From NCBI RefSeq assembly GCF_018492665.1, contig NZ_JAFVME010000006.1:434001-498000 (forward strand): a DNA stretch of 64,000 bases. The letters are read 5' to 3'. A program made the position numbers and the translations under genes. Shown here in pieces: positions 37,338 to 45,959 of this stretch. The notes under the pieces are model-generated. The model was given only the letters and a program-made list of their open reading frames with translations, was not told the DNA's origin and searched no databases. The DNA is from Pedobacter sp. B4-66 (GTDB lineage: Bacteria; Bacteroidota; Bacteroidia; Sphingobacteriales; Sphingobacteriaceae). Within the stretch, counting starts at the first letter, position 1. Each line of letters starts with the position of its first letter.

Positions 37338-38042
37338 TTACTTAACCTTAAGCATATAACCAAGTCCATATACATTTTCAATGGAGATCTCATTTGATGT
37401 TTTAAACAACCTTCTAAGGCGGGAAATGAATACTTCAAGGCTTTTTCCATTAAAATAATCGTCGTTTCCCCAAAGCGCCATCAGAATATCCTTTTTCTTC
37501 ACCACCTGATTCAGGTTACCAACCAAATAGTCCAATAACTCTGATTCTCTCAGGGTGAGAGATACCTCTGTGTGATCAGGTAACAGAACATACAATTGCT
37601 TTTTATTGTATTTGATATCTGCAATATTGATAAATTCAGGCTGGTCATTGGATCTATCAAGAGAAGTATTTGATAATTTATCGATAATATTTCCAATTCT
37701 CAATACCAATTCTTCAATCTCGAAGGGTTTGGCAATATAATCTATTGCCCCTATCTTAAGACCTCTGAGGCGATTATCTTTCTCGTTGTGTGCTGTTAGA
37801 AAGAAAAAGGCTTGGTTCTTATTGATTTTCATAATCTCGGTGGCTAAATCAAATCCATCCAGGTCTGGTAATTGAACGTCAATAATAATCAGCTTATTGG
37901 CCAATTGATTTGACAGATAATAGGCTAATGCCTCATTAGCAGTTTTAAACCATAGCACACTAAAGCCTCTTAATTTAAGGTATTCAGAAACAACGTTTCC
38001 TAAATCTATTTCATCCTCTATTATAACAATATCATAAACCAT
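37338..38042 (-). CDS. OmpR-family response regulator (system 2)
   Basis: 234 residues. Receiver: acidic IIEDE, phospho-Asp55 in LIIIDVQLPD, Thr in FFLTAHNE, Lys in YIAKPFEIEE. Winged helix at about 135-232: VSLTLRESELLDYLVG, ALWGNDDYFNGKSLEVFISRLRRLF. It follows the kinase gene by 21 bp and is its partner. Three 11-bp repeats upstream of the kinase gene (39551-39583) are the likely binding site. Confidence 0.95.
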   Translation of the reverse strand: MVYDIVIIEDEIDLGNVVSEYLKLRGFSVLWFKTANEALAYYLSNQLANKLIIIDVQLPDLDGFDLATEIMKINKNQAFFFLTAHNEKDNRLRGLKIGAIDYIAKPFEIEELVLRIGNIIDKLSNTSLDRSNDQPEFINIADIKYNKKQLYVLLPDHTEVSLTLRESELLDYLVGNLNQVVKKKDILMALWGNDDYFNGKSLEVFISRLRRLFKTSNEISIENVYGLGYMLKVK

Positions 38043-38063
38043 ACAAAGGCCTTAAGCAAAAAA

Positions 38064-39494
38064 TTACTGGTCTGTTTTTGATAAGTGCTTTGGAATATAC
38101 ACCATAAATTCAGAACCCTCACCTATTTTTGTTTTCATATCCATTCTCCAGCCGTGAATATCCAAACATTCCTTCACGTAATATAAACCAAGCCCAAGTC
38201 CGGGAATCGTATTGTCCTGATTTGATCGAAAGAACTTATCGAATATTTTCTCTTTAGCAGCATCTTCAATACCTGTTCCATTATCTACAACATGCAGTAC
38301 GTAATCACCCTCTTGTTCGTCAATAAATACCTCTACATGCTTAAGCGCACTATTGTTATATTTAAAGGAGTTATCCAACATATTATTGAGCATCGTTGTA
38401 AAAACAAACGAATCAATCATAACCAGTATTTCAGCAGCATATGGATCAAAAGTAATATGGTCAGTTTTTTGAAGCTTTACCCTATAATCATTTATGAGTA
38501 TCATAACAGAATAGTTTAAATCTGTTTCTACCAGATTCACTTTCTTTTTGATAACAGATATCTCCAACATTTGATTAATATGCGATTCCAGTCGGCGAGC
38601 CTGCCTTTCCACAATATGCACAAGCGCCTTTACACGATTTCTATCGTTCAGTACACTCTCATCATCCAGACTTTTACTAGCGACTAAAATAGTAGTAATT
38701 GGTGTATTGAATTCATGCTTAATACTATTTAGAAAATCAGATTTTATCTCCGCCTCCTTTTTCTGCTTCATCCAATTGATGTATGTATAATAATTAATGC
38801 CAACAGTGATAAGAATACATATGGCTACCAATGAAAATGTTGGTAGCATCTGATAAGCCACTTTTAACATGCGGTAAGGATGATCAGCAAACAAACTAAA
38901 TGTAACCCTGTAATCATAATTCAAATTCCCGCTTACAGAAAGGTTAGTGATCCTATTTTGGGGAGTTGGGTTAGTGAGATTACCGGCTATTACAACACCA
39001 TAATCAGTTTGATTATTTTCTTTAAGGAACGCGCTGTCCTTTTTACTATCAAAGATGGAAATGTCTCCAATACGGTTGTCGAAGTTTATTTCTATAGACT
39101 GAAAAGTTAGCAAATAATGCATATTCGTATCGAGAGCGTTCCGTGCAACGATCGATTTGAAAACGCTATCCATATTACTTTCTTTTCGTAAAACGGTAAA
39201 AAGTGTATCACTTATCCGCTTAGCTAATTGATCAAATGCTTTCCTGTCGTTAAGATAAGTATCTCGTAAATTGGGCATATTTCGACTTAAGATAGCGTCA
39301 ATAATCTTTCCGCCCCCGGGATACACTTTATCAGCAGGAATGCTTCTTCCATATTCATCGTTGAGTAAGGTTTTCTCCTTTAAATTGAAGTCCCTATCCC
39401 GCAAAGTGTACGTGTTGTAAATTAACCTCAACTGCACAATGATCAAGATCAAAAAGCTGACTAAAACTATGCTCTTATAAAGGCGACTTGTCAT
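38064..39494 (-). CDS. Sensor histidine kinase (system 2)
   Basis: 476 residues. Membrane helix 1 (about 8-26) and helix 2 (about 217-239, LPTFSLVAICILITVGINYY) bracket a large periplasmic domain of about 190 residues with no family I recognise. There is no clear HAMP. HisKA: NSIKHEFNTPITTIL with His260. ATPase motifs: NMLDNSFKYN, VVDNGTGIED, and GLGLGLYYVKECLD. First gene of a kinase-regulator operon, divergent from the GH29 gene; a carbohydrate or envelope signal is possible. Confidence 0.95.
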   Translation of the reverse strand: MTSRLYKSIVLVSFLILIIVQLRLIYNTYTLRDRDFNLKEKTLLNDEYGRSIPADKVYPGGGKIIDAILSRNMPNLRDTYLNDRKAFDQLAKRISDTLFTVLRKESNMDSVFKSIVARNALDTNMHYLLTFQSIEINFDNRIGDISIFDSKKDSAFLKENNQTDYGVVIAGNLTNPTPQNRITNLSVSGNLNYDYRVTFSLFADHPYRMLKVAYQMLPTFSLVAICILITVGINYYTYINWMKQKKEAEIKSDFLNSIKHEFNTPITTILVASKSLDDESVLNDRNRVKALVHIVERQARRLESHINQMLEISVIKKKVNLVETDLNYSVMILINDYRVKLQKTDHITFDPYAAEILVMIDSFVFTTMLNNMLDNSFKYNNSALKHVEVFIDEQEGDYVLHVVDNGTGIEDAAKEKIFDKFFRSNQDNTIPGLGLGLYYVKECLDIHGWRMDMKTKIGEGSEFMVYIPKHLSKTDQ

Positions 39495-39514
39495 TTCAAT
39501 AATCCAATTTGCTT

Positions 39515-39522
39515 TAAAAGTA
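39515..39522 (-). promoter_or_regulatory. Candidate -7 box for the kinase operon
   Basis: TACTTTTA on the minus strand (7 of 8 to TAnnTTTG), 20 bp before the kinase ATG and 28 bp from the 11-bp repeats. Confidence 0.45.
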
Positions 39523-39550
39523 GGGTAAGTTTTTTTATTTTTCTCGCCAT

Positions 39551-39583
39551 TAAGCTTTTGTTAAGCTTCTGTTATGCTTCTAT
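39551..39583. promoter_or_regulatory. Three tandem 11-bp direct repeats between divergent promoters
   Basis: Units TAAGCTTTTGT, TAAGCTTCTGT and TATGCTTCTAT lie end to end. The period of one helical turn is typical of OmpR/PhoB-type sites. The block lies 28 bp from the kinase -7 box and 26 bp from the GH29 -7 box, so one regulator could control both. Confidence 0.7.
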
Positions 39584-39609
39584 TCGATAAGTTTACTCCT
39601 TACTCGCTT

Positions 39610-39617
39610 TAAATTTG
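39610..39617 (+). promoter_or_regulatory. -7 box of the GH29 gene
   Basis: TAAATTTG, an exact TAnnTTTG match, 41 bp before the ATG at 39659. Confidence 0.55.
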
Positions 39618-39658
39618 TATTTGTACCTATTCAATAAATTGATATCAAAACAGAAAAA

Positions 39659-41071
39659 ATGACTATTAGAAGAATTTTAGTTTTCATGTTATTGATTTCA
39701 GGGCTATCTAGCTTGAAATCAGTACAGGCGCAGCAAAAAGCGGCAAACAAGGCACTTCCTCAGCTTCAACAGGATTTTGTTGACCTTGGGTTTGGCATGT
39801 TCATTCATTATGGAATGCCTACTTTTATGAACCAGGATTGGTCAGACCCTGATGCAGCTCTTTCTCTCTTCAAATCGCCTAAATTTGATGCAGATCAATG
39901 GGCGAAAGCTGCAAAGGCAGCAAATATGACCTATGGTTGCTTAACGACCAAACACCACAGTGGATTTCCAATATGGAACACAAAAACTACTTCTTACAAT
40001 GTAATGAACACCCCTTTTGGACGTGATGTAGTAAAAGAGTATGCCAATGCTTTCCGTAAAAATGGTTTAAAAGTAATGCTATACTATTCTATTTTGGATA
40101 CCCATCATGGCATTCGCCCCAATCAGATAACGCCTGAACATATTCAAATGATTAAAGATCAAATCACTGAATTATTAACCAATTATGGTGAAATCACCGC
40201 TTTGGTTATTGATGGATGGGATGCACCATGGTCAAGAATTTCTTACGATGATGTACCTTTTGAGGATATATATTATCTAATAAAATCACTACAACCCAAT
40301 TGTTTGGTAATGGATCTTAATGCAGCAAAATACCCTGCAGAAGCTCTTTTTTATACCGATATCAAATCCTACGAGCAAGGTGCAGGTCAGTTCATATCCA
40401 AAGAGCACAATAAACTTCCAGCTCTAGCTTGTCTTCCGTTACAGGAAAATTGGTTTTGGAAAACATCTTTTCCAGGAACACCTGTTAAAAATGTAAATGA
40501 GTTGGTAAATAAATTTATCGTTCCATACAACAATGCATACTGTAATTTCATACTGAATGTGGCACCAAACAAGGATGGATTGATTGATGATAATGCTGTA
40601 GAGGCTTTAAAAGAAATAGGAAAACTATATAAAAAGCCAGAAAAGCTACCAGAAGTTCCAGAGCATACAGCACCAATTATATCCAGTAACATAGCTAAAC
40701 ATGTTAAAAGTAATAGTAGCTGGAGTGACGACATGAACATTATGGACTTTGCTAACGATGATAATTTTGGGAGTTCATGGGTTTCTAATCCTGAAGTAAA
40801 ATCTCCATGGTATGAACTAAACTTTGAAAAGGCCAAACCTTTTAATATGCTGGTAATTACCCAAGGTAGAAATACAAAAAGCGCATTTACACTCCAATAC
40901 TTTGCCAATGGAAAATGGTATCCATTAGAGACAAAACAAGGAAACAAAGATAATAAGATCCAGATTTTCCGATTTGATCGGGTTTGGGCAGAAAAGGTAA
41001 AAATGACTATCCAATCTTTTGATGGGCCACCATCTATCGCCGAATTTGGTGTATACAACGAAATAAGATAG
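39659..41071 (+). CDS. Secreted GH29 alpha-L-fucosidase with C-terminal discoidin-like domain
   Basis: 470 residues. Signal peptide to about residue 25. GH29 catalytic barrel: FVDLGFGMFIHYGMPTF, YGCLTTKHHSGFPIW, YYSILDTHHG, and VIDGWDAPWS with likely nucleophile Asp185. LNVAPNKDGLIDD near residue 300 is also typical. Residues about 345-470 resemble an F5/8 type C (discoidin) sugar-binding domain. It should remove alpha-L-fucose from glycans outside the cytoplasm. The acid/base residue is not obvious, as often in GH29-B-like members. It is divergent from two-component system 2, with tandem regulator repeats between. Confidence 0.88.
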   Translation: MTIRRILVFMLLISGLSSLKSVQAQQKAANKALPQLQQDFVDLGFGMFIHYGMPTFMNQDWSDPDAALSLFKSPKFDADQWAKAAKAANMTYGCLTTKHHSGFPIWNTKTTSYNVMNTPFGRDVVKEYANAFRKNGLKVMLYYSILDTHHGIRPNQITPEHIQMIKDQITELLTNYGEITALVIDGWDAPWSRISYDDVPFEDIYYLIKSLQPNCLVMDLNAAKYPAEALFYTDIKSYEQGAGQFISKEHNKLPALACLPLQENWFWKTSFPGTPVKNVNELVNKFIVPYNNAYCNFILNVAPNKDGLIDDNAVEALKEIGKLYKKPEKLPEVPEHTAPIISSNIAKHVKSNSSWSDDMNIMDFANDDNFGSSWVSNPEVKSPWYELNFEKAKPFNMLVITQGRNTKSAFTLQYFANGKWYPLETKQGNKDNKIQIFRFDRVWAEKVKMTIQSFDGPPSIAEFGVYNEIR

Positions 41072-41106
41072 GATATTTTATTAATTCGGGTGTTCAAAAA
41101 GGTAAA

Positions 41107-41139
41107 ATCGTCATTCTGAAATAAATTCAGAATGACGAT
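41107..41139. terminator. Palindromic repeat, copy 2; bidirectional terminator between convergent genes
   Basis: Perfect 14-bp stem (41107-41120 with 41126-41139) and a 5-nt loop, placed between the ends of the GH29 gene (plus) and the LuxR gene (minus). The core 41109-41137 matches 2232-2260 at 27 of 29 positions. T-rich tails on either side are weak. Confidence 0.7.
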
Positions 41140-41145
41140 GATTTA

Positions 41146-41910
41146 TTAGATCAAATTCATATTCTCTGCAATCCGACATGCTTCAAGTGTGTTACTTACC
41201 CTCAGCTTTTCCAGTATATTCTGCCGATGCCTGTTTACCGTGTTTACACTGATAGATAATAAATCTGCCACTTCTTTACTCATTTTACCCTTTCGAACCA
41301 GTTGCAATACTTCTTTTTCACGAATAGATAATATTTGATCATACTCTTGCTGCTTGGGCGTTATCCTCTCCCCGGTTGCAGAGTTCAGAATTACACCATC
41401 TGAGGATTCCGTTATAGCTTCATCATGAGAAAAATTATAAAGACAAAGCGCTAACCATAAACTGCCATTTAATGCACTACGTACATAAAACATACGGTGT
41501 TCTACAGATATATAAACGCCAATTTTGTTGCGCATGCGAATTCTGCTTTTAACATGATAATCAGATCTTTCAACAATAGGCAGACTTTTCAGTCTGTTGA
41601 AAAATTTAAGCTCTGTCACATGTTTTTTCACAAGATCATCAGGATGTATTTTATTAAAAATAGCATCTTCCCATATAGAGTTTATTTCTTGCAGTAAATT
41701 ACTTTCATGAAAACCCAACTCCTTCGCTACCCTTCCATTATAAATATAACTTTTATTAGCCTTCATATCGCTTAACACAGCTATAGCATTTTCTATTCGG
41801 GAATACATAAAAGCCATATGCTGATATTGAGAAAGAATTACAGCTGCATCCTGCTCTTCTTCAAATGTTTGCGCTAATAATCTTTCATTCAAGGTATTTT
41901 GGATACTCAT
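41146..41910 (-). CDS. LuxR-family transcriptional regulator with PAS-like N-terminus
   Basis: 254 residues. The N-terminal part (about 30-165, FSRIENAIAVLSDMKANKSYIYN, IFNKIHPDDLVKKHV, VYISVEHRMFYVRS) looks like a PAS-type sensor. The C-terminal LuxR HTH (about 190-252) is LSIREKEVLQLVRKGKMSKEVADLLSISVNTVNRHRQNI, read in two parts. No phospho-acceptor receiver domain is present. It is divergent from the DUF1349 gene and convergent with GH29; target and ligand are unknown. Confidence 0.9.
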   Translation of the reverse strand: MSIQNTLNERLLAQTFEEEQDAAVILSQYQHMAFMYSRIENAIAVLSDMKANKSYIYNGRVAKELGFHESNLLQEINSIWEDAIFNKIHPDDLVKKHVTELKFFNRLKSLPIVERSDYHVKSRIRMRNKIGVYISVEHRMFYVRSALNGSLWLALCLYNFSHDEAITESSDGVILNSATGERITPKQQEYDQILSIREKEVLQLVRKGKMSKEVADLLSISVNTVNRHRQNILEKLRVSNTLEACRIAENMNLI

Positions 41911-42005
41911 TTCAATATGGTTATTAATCAGTATTGCAGTACTATTTACGGTGTTCTAACTTAGCAACGTAAATATAACGTATGGTTATCAACTCAAAAC
42001 AGGAA

Positions 42006-42659
42006 ATGAAAAAGATTATTTTAAGCGCAATTGCATTCGTCATTACACAAACAGGATTTGCTCAAAGTCTCGATAAGATGCAGTGGTTTAACGAACCACA
42101 AAAGTGGGAAATTAAAAACAATGCCTTAACCATGTTTGTAACACCCCAAAGCGATTATTGGAGGGTTTCTCATTATGGTTTTACTGTTGATGATGCGCCA
42201 TTTTACTACAGCACCTATGGTGGAGAATTTGAAGTTAAAGTAAAAATTACGGGGAATTATAAAGCACGTTTCGATCAAATGGGTTTAATGTTGCGTACAG
42301 ATCACGAGAATTACATTAAAGCCGGAATCGAATTTGTTGATGGCAAATACAATCTAAGTGCTGTAGTAACACATAAGACCAGTGATTGGAGCGTAACAAC
42401 TCTCGATAAAGCACCAGATTTTATATGGATAAAAGCTGTTAGAAGACTTGATGCTGTTGAAATATTCTATTCTTATGACGACAAAACCTACACGATGATG
42501 CGAAACGCTTACCTACAGGACAATAGGCCCGTTATGGTTGGGTTTATGGCTGCCAGTCCGGACGGAAACGGTTTCAACGCCAAGTTTGAAGGTTTTACAG
42601 TAAAGCAATTACCTGATCAGCGAAGGCAAGAATGGTTGAAGAAAAATACGAATAAATAG
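42006..42659 (+). CDS. Secreted DUF1349 (concanavalin-like) protein
   Basis: 217 residues from the ATG at 42006, which starts a signal peptide (MKKIILSAIAFVITQTGFAQ) and has AGGAA just upstream. DUF1349 signatures: MQWFNEPQKWEIKNNALTMF, TDFW-like DYWRVSHYGF, ARFDQMGLMLRTDHENYIKAGIEF, and VGFMAASPDGNGFNAKFEGF. The fold is a concanavalin-like beta-sandwich; members are often linked to sugar use, but no reaction is known. It is divergent from the LuxR gene; TAACTTAG upstream may be its promoter. Confidence 0.88.
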   Translation: MKKIILSAIAFVITQTGFAQSLDKMQWFNEPQKWEIKNNALTMFVTPQSDYWRVSHYGFTVDDAPFYYSTYGGEFEVKVKITGNYKARFDQMGLMLRTDHENYIKAGIEFVDGKYNLSAVVTHKTSDWSVTTLDKAPDFIWIKAVRRLDAVEIFYSYDDKTYTMMRNAYLQDNRPVMVGFMAASPDGNGFNAKFEGFTVKQLPDQRRQEWLKKNTNK

Positions 42660-42790
42660 AAAGATTTATAAAGACTTATGCATAAACAGGTAGTTCTGCC
42701 AAAAGATATGACAAACCTTTATCAGTGCCAATTGTTTTTATTTACTTGTCTAAGTTCGCCCGATATTCTTTTAATTAAACCTTTAACAAA

Positions 42791-43177
42791 ATGAAAACAA
42801 TTAAAATGATTTCAATGTCTTTGCTATTCGGATTTTTTATGATCCTAAGTGCAAATGTAAGCGCACAAGACCCAATGACAGCTGCTCCGAATTTGTATAA
42901 AAAAGTTCTCCTGGAAAATGATAAGATACGAGTAATGCAAGTTGAACTAGCTCCAGGAGATATCACACCATGGCATAGTCATCCCGATCACTTTGTTTAT
43001 GCATTAACAGATGGAAAAATGGAGATTACTGACAAGGGTAAACAACCAGTTGTTATAGAAATTAAAGCAGGAGAAGCGATGTATTTGACTGCCACAACAC
43101 ACATGGCTAAAAACATTGGAGAGACCACACTAAAAATGGTTGTTACAGAACTAAAAGCAACTAAGACAAAAGATTAA
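42791..43177 (+). CDS. Secreted small cupin-domain protein
   Basis: 128 residues with a signal peptide (MKTIKMISMSLLFGFFMILSANVSAQ). A single cupin: VELAPGDITPWHSHPDHFVYALTDGKMEI holds the metal-binding His/Glu-type motif 1, and IKAGEAMYLTATTHMAKNIG motif 2. It may bind a metal and a small ligand in the periplasm; no enzyme activity can be assigned. Own transcript likely, 131 bp after the DUF1349 gene. Confidence 0.88.
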   Translation: MKTIKMISMSLLFGFFMILSANVSAQDPMTAAPNLYKKVLLENDKIRVMQVELAPGDITPWHSHPDHFVYALTDGKMEITDKGKQPVVIEIKAGEAMYLTATTHMAKNIGETTLKMVVTELKATKTKD

Positions 43178-43206
43178 TTACCTCAGATTTTTACTGCAAA
43201 GATCGC

Positions 43207-43288
43207 TATACTGGAGATTCCGATAAATTCCACAACTGGTCAAAATAACGTAGAGTCAATGGCCTGCGTTGACGGAATCTCCAATATA
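43207..43288. repeat. 82-bp inverted repeat
   Basis: Sixteen-base arms (43207-43222 and 43273-43288) pair with one mismatch and contain TGGAGATTCCG/CGGAATCTCCA. It lies in the gap between two plus-strand genes. No open frame inside. Perhaps a degenerate palindromic repeat element. Confidence 0.6.
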
Positions 43289-43381
43289 CCCATTACTATT
43301 TGACACATGTATTTAAAATACTGTCCAAATTAACCCCTAATATTGTCCATATTACACTCCGTCTAAATCCCCATCATTCCT

Positions 43382-43389
43382 TATTTTTG
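43382..43389 (+). promoter_or_regulatory. -7 box of the SRPBCC gene
   Basis: TATTTTTG, exact TAnnTTTG match, 16 bp before the ATG at 43406. Confidence 0.5.
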
Positions 43390-43405
43390 ATTAAACAAAA
43401 AAATT

Positions 43406-43852
43406 ATGGCGGATATCTTACACCGAATCGGAATCAAATCGTCATCTATGGATGATGTTTATCAAGCATTGACCACAAGAGACGGTCTTGCAGGGTGGTG
43501 GACAAGTAACACTCAGGGAAAAGGCAATCAAGTTGGCGATATCATCAGGTTCCGCTTTGGAGCGGGAGGTTTCGATATGAAAGTTGCGGATCTTAACCCA
43601 CCATCTCTTGTAGTATGGGAGCTTACCGAAGGACCAGAAGAATGGATGAATACAACCATAAGTTTTGAACTGAAACAAGAAGACGACTACATTATCTTAC
43701 TTTTCAAACACCTGAATTGGAAAGAACCAGTTGAGTTTATGCACCATTGCAGTACAAAATGGGCAATATTTCTAATGAGTCTGAAATCACTTATAGAAAC
43801 CGGGAAAGGAGCTCCTGATCCGATTGATATGAAAATAGACAATTGGAATTAA
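43406..43852 (+). CDS. SRPBCC/AHSA1-type START-like protein
   Basis: 148 residues, cytoplasmic. It opens HRIGIKSSSMDDVYQALTTRDGLAGWWTSNTQG, the usual start of Aha1-like START domains, and continues with a helix-grip pattern (FRFGAGGFDMKVADLNPPSLVVWELTEGPEEW, ILLFKHLNWKEP) and a long C-terminal helix (WAIFLMSLKSLIETGKG). Members bind hydrophobic ligands; no catalytic role is known. Its own promoter and the 228-bp gap before it suggest a single-gene transcript. Confidence 0.88.
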   Translation: MADILHRIGIKSSSMDDVYQALTTRDGLAGWWTSNTQGKGNQVGDIIRFRFGAGGFDMKVADLNPPSLVVWELTEGPEEWMNTTISFELKQEDDYIILLFKHLNWKEPVEFMHHCSTKWAIFLMSLKSLIETGKGAPDPIDMKIDNWN

Positions 43853-43973
43853 GATTCAGTTTTAGGGGCTCATACAACTTTAGTCAAACGACAAAAGATC
43901 AATGCAATTGAAACAGGATAAAAAAGAAGGAATAAAACAATAGACAGGTTATGATGGCCATTGAACAATGAAC

Positions 43974-45533
43974 TTATTTATTATCAAAGCGGAACCAATT
44001 AAAATCTGCATAACCTCCTACACCAGACTCCTCAGTACTATAATTAAATAAGGCAAAGCGATTGGCAGTCCAATCTAATCCTAGTCCCATATTTAAAGTA
44101 TTTCCAATAGGCTGGAATTTTTTCCCATCTGTACTATAAGCAAAAGATGCAGTGTATCCAACATGAGTAGCGCTCGTCTTAACCCAGATCTTATTCCCGC
44201 TAAAAGGAATAGAAATAACTGTACTATCGGCATTTATCATAACAATTGATTTCTGTCCGCCTTTTTGCTGGACAGCTACAAAAGCATAAGGAAATTGAAA
44301 AATTCCGAAGCCGGCAAGGTTGCCATCTTTCAAATCACTAACCTCTATCTCGACAGTACCGCTTGACAGTGGCCCTTGTACTCTTTGTGTAAGGGTATTC
44401 CTAGCTTCTGAAAGTTTTGTGGCCTTACCTGCTTTCAAACGTAAGTAACCTTTACGCTCTTTAAGAGACCATTTTTGATCATCAGGATTGTGGTTCCATT
44501 GCCATTGTAAACCAAGCTTAGCAATGTTAAAGTCGTCAGATATAGCCGGAACACTAATAGGGTAAGTTTTTCCTACATTTGGTTTTTTATAGGTTTCTAC
44601 TCCTTTTCCTTTTTCACCCAACATCGGCCAGCCGTCGACCCAGGTAACCGGCTCCAAATTAGGCACACGACCTATAGGACCACGATCCTGCATAATGATA
44701 AACCACCAGCTATCATCTTTTAATTGCACCATTCCCCCTTGATGTAAGCCATTGCCAGGATAAGTATGGTCATCGTTAATCACTTCCTTTGACTCATAAG
44801 GGCCATAAATATTGTCTGATCTTAAACAGATCTGCCTACCCTGTGTTCCTCCTGTAGAACCCATGATATAATACTTTCCATTAACTTTATATACATGTGA
44901 TCCTTCCAGATAAGGAAAACTACGATTATTATAAATTTCCTTTTGAGGCGTTTTCACTGATAATGCATCTGCATTTAATTCCGTTATAAACAATCTTTCC
45001 TGTCCATGAGCAACATACACTTTACCATCATCATCAAAAAACAATCCCGGATCATACATATACTCTTTAAAAATGGTTCTGGTCCAAGGGCCTTTAGGAT
45101 CTTTGGCAGTACATATTGAGAAATTCCCAGGTTCAGTACTAGAGCTGCGTGGCGTACAAAAGCCAACATAAAAAGTTCCATTATGGTAACGGATTGTATT
45201 TGCCCACGAGCCTCTTAAATACGCATTGCCACCCTTCATATCATAGCGTGGATCTTCATCATATCGCGGCACGGCATAACCTATCATCTCCCAGTTCACC
45301 AAATCTTTAGATTTAGCAATTGGACTACCAGGAACATAATGCATGCTGGTAGAGATAAAATAGAAATCATCGTCTACCCGGATAATATCAGGATCTGGCC
45401 AATCTCCCCACATCAGCGGATTTGTGAATGTTCCATTGCCATTATCAGGTGTATAAACTGATGGATTTCTTTTTTGGGCAACAAGAATATTGGAACCCAT
45501 CATTAATAGAAAAAGTAAAAGGTGTTTCTTCAT
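43974..45533 (-). CDS. Secreted GH43 beta-xylosidase/alpha-L-arabinofuranosidase
   Basis: 519 residues with a signal peptide (MKKHLLLFLLMMGSNILVAQ). Five-bladed propeller: catalytic base Asp in MWGDWPDPDIIRVDDDF (Asp46 or 48), the pKa-modulating Asp161 in YDPGLFFDDDG, and general acid Glu210 in FPYLEGSHVYK. The C-terminal beta-sandwich (about 335-515) resembles the DUF1349/XynB domain found in GH43 subfamily 12-like enzymes. It should act on arabinoxylan or arabinan side chains. Monocistronic; the 426 bp upstream hold no gene. Confidence 0.9.
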   Translation of the reverse strand: MKKHLLLFLLMMGSNILVAQKRNPSVYTPDNGNGTFTNPLMWGDWPDPDIIRVDDDFYFISTSMHYVPGSPIAKSKDLVNWEMIGYAVPRYDEDPRYDMKGGNAYLRGSWANTIRYHNGTFYVGFCTPRSSSTEPGNFSICTAKDPKGPWTRTIFKEYMYDPGLFFDDDGKVYVAHGQERLFITELNADALSVKTPQKEIYNNRSFPYLEGSHVYKVNGKYYIMGSTGGTQGRQICLRSDNIYGPYESKEVINDDHTYPGNGLHQGGMVQLKDDSWWFIIMQDRGPIGRVPNLEPVTWVDGWPMLGEKGKGVETYKKPNVGKTYPISVPAISDDFNIAKLGLQWQWNHNPDDQKWSLKERKGYLRLKAGKATKLSEARNTLTQRVQGPLSSGTVEIEVSDLKDGNLAGFGIFQFPYAFVAVQQKGGQKSIVMINADSTVISIPFSGNKIWVKTSATHVGYTASFAYSTDGKKFQPIGNTLNMGLGLDWTANRFALFNYSTEESGVGGYADFNWFRFDNK

Positions 45534-45959
45534 TTAAATTTAATAACTGTCTATTAGACTTTCTTTCTTCGGCTTTAATCAAAAAATAGAACCATATCAA
45601 CTAAGGACAATTCTAAAAGCGGATAAGAGTATTTAACAGTAGGTATTGACCACATTCTCGGTAATAAGCGCTTTAAATTTGCTAAGAAAAAAAGTAATAG
45701 GCAAGGATCGCAAAGTAGCAATAGCACTCCTTATAAACTATTCAAATATTGATCAGAATTGATGTTTTTTTGATTGCTATTAAGGATATGTTACAACGTC
45801 TTTGTCTAGACGGTTAATTATTCAGGTTCTTTAAAGATCCTGAGCCCACTTTACGGTTTGTAAAACCGGCTCAGGAAAAAAAATGCACAGTTCTTAAATG
45901 AATTTATAAGTAATTAGATATAATATTTAGCATCAATAGCCATTGTAAATATTACCTGA
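45534..45959. other. Gene-free stretch with nested palindromes
   Basis: No coding frame of note. It must hold the GH43 promoter, though no exact TAnnTTTG box is seen on the minus strand. At 45823-45842 there is a near-perfect 20-bp palindrome (CAGG...CCTG), and at 45839-45875 an 8-bp stem CCTGAGCC/GGCTCAGG. Neither is followed by a T run in a useful direction. Confidence 0.5.

Noticed and set aside
40387..41097. Long minus-strand frame of 236 codons opposite the GH29 gene
   Set aside because: Antisense to a clear GH29 enzyme, no family features, codon pattern of a shadow frame.
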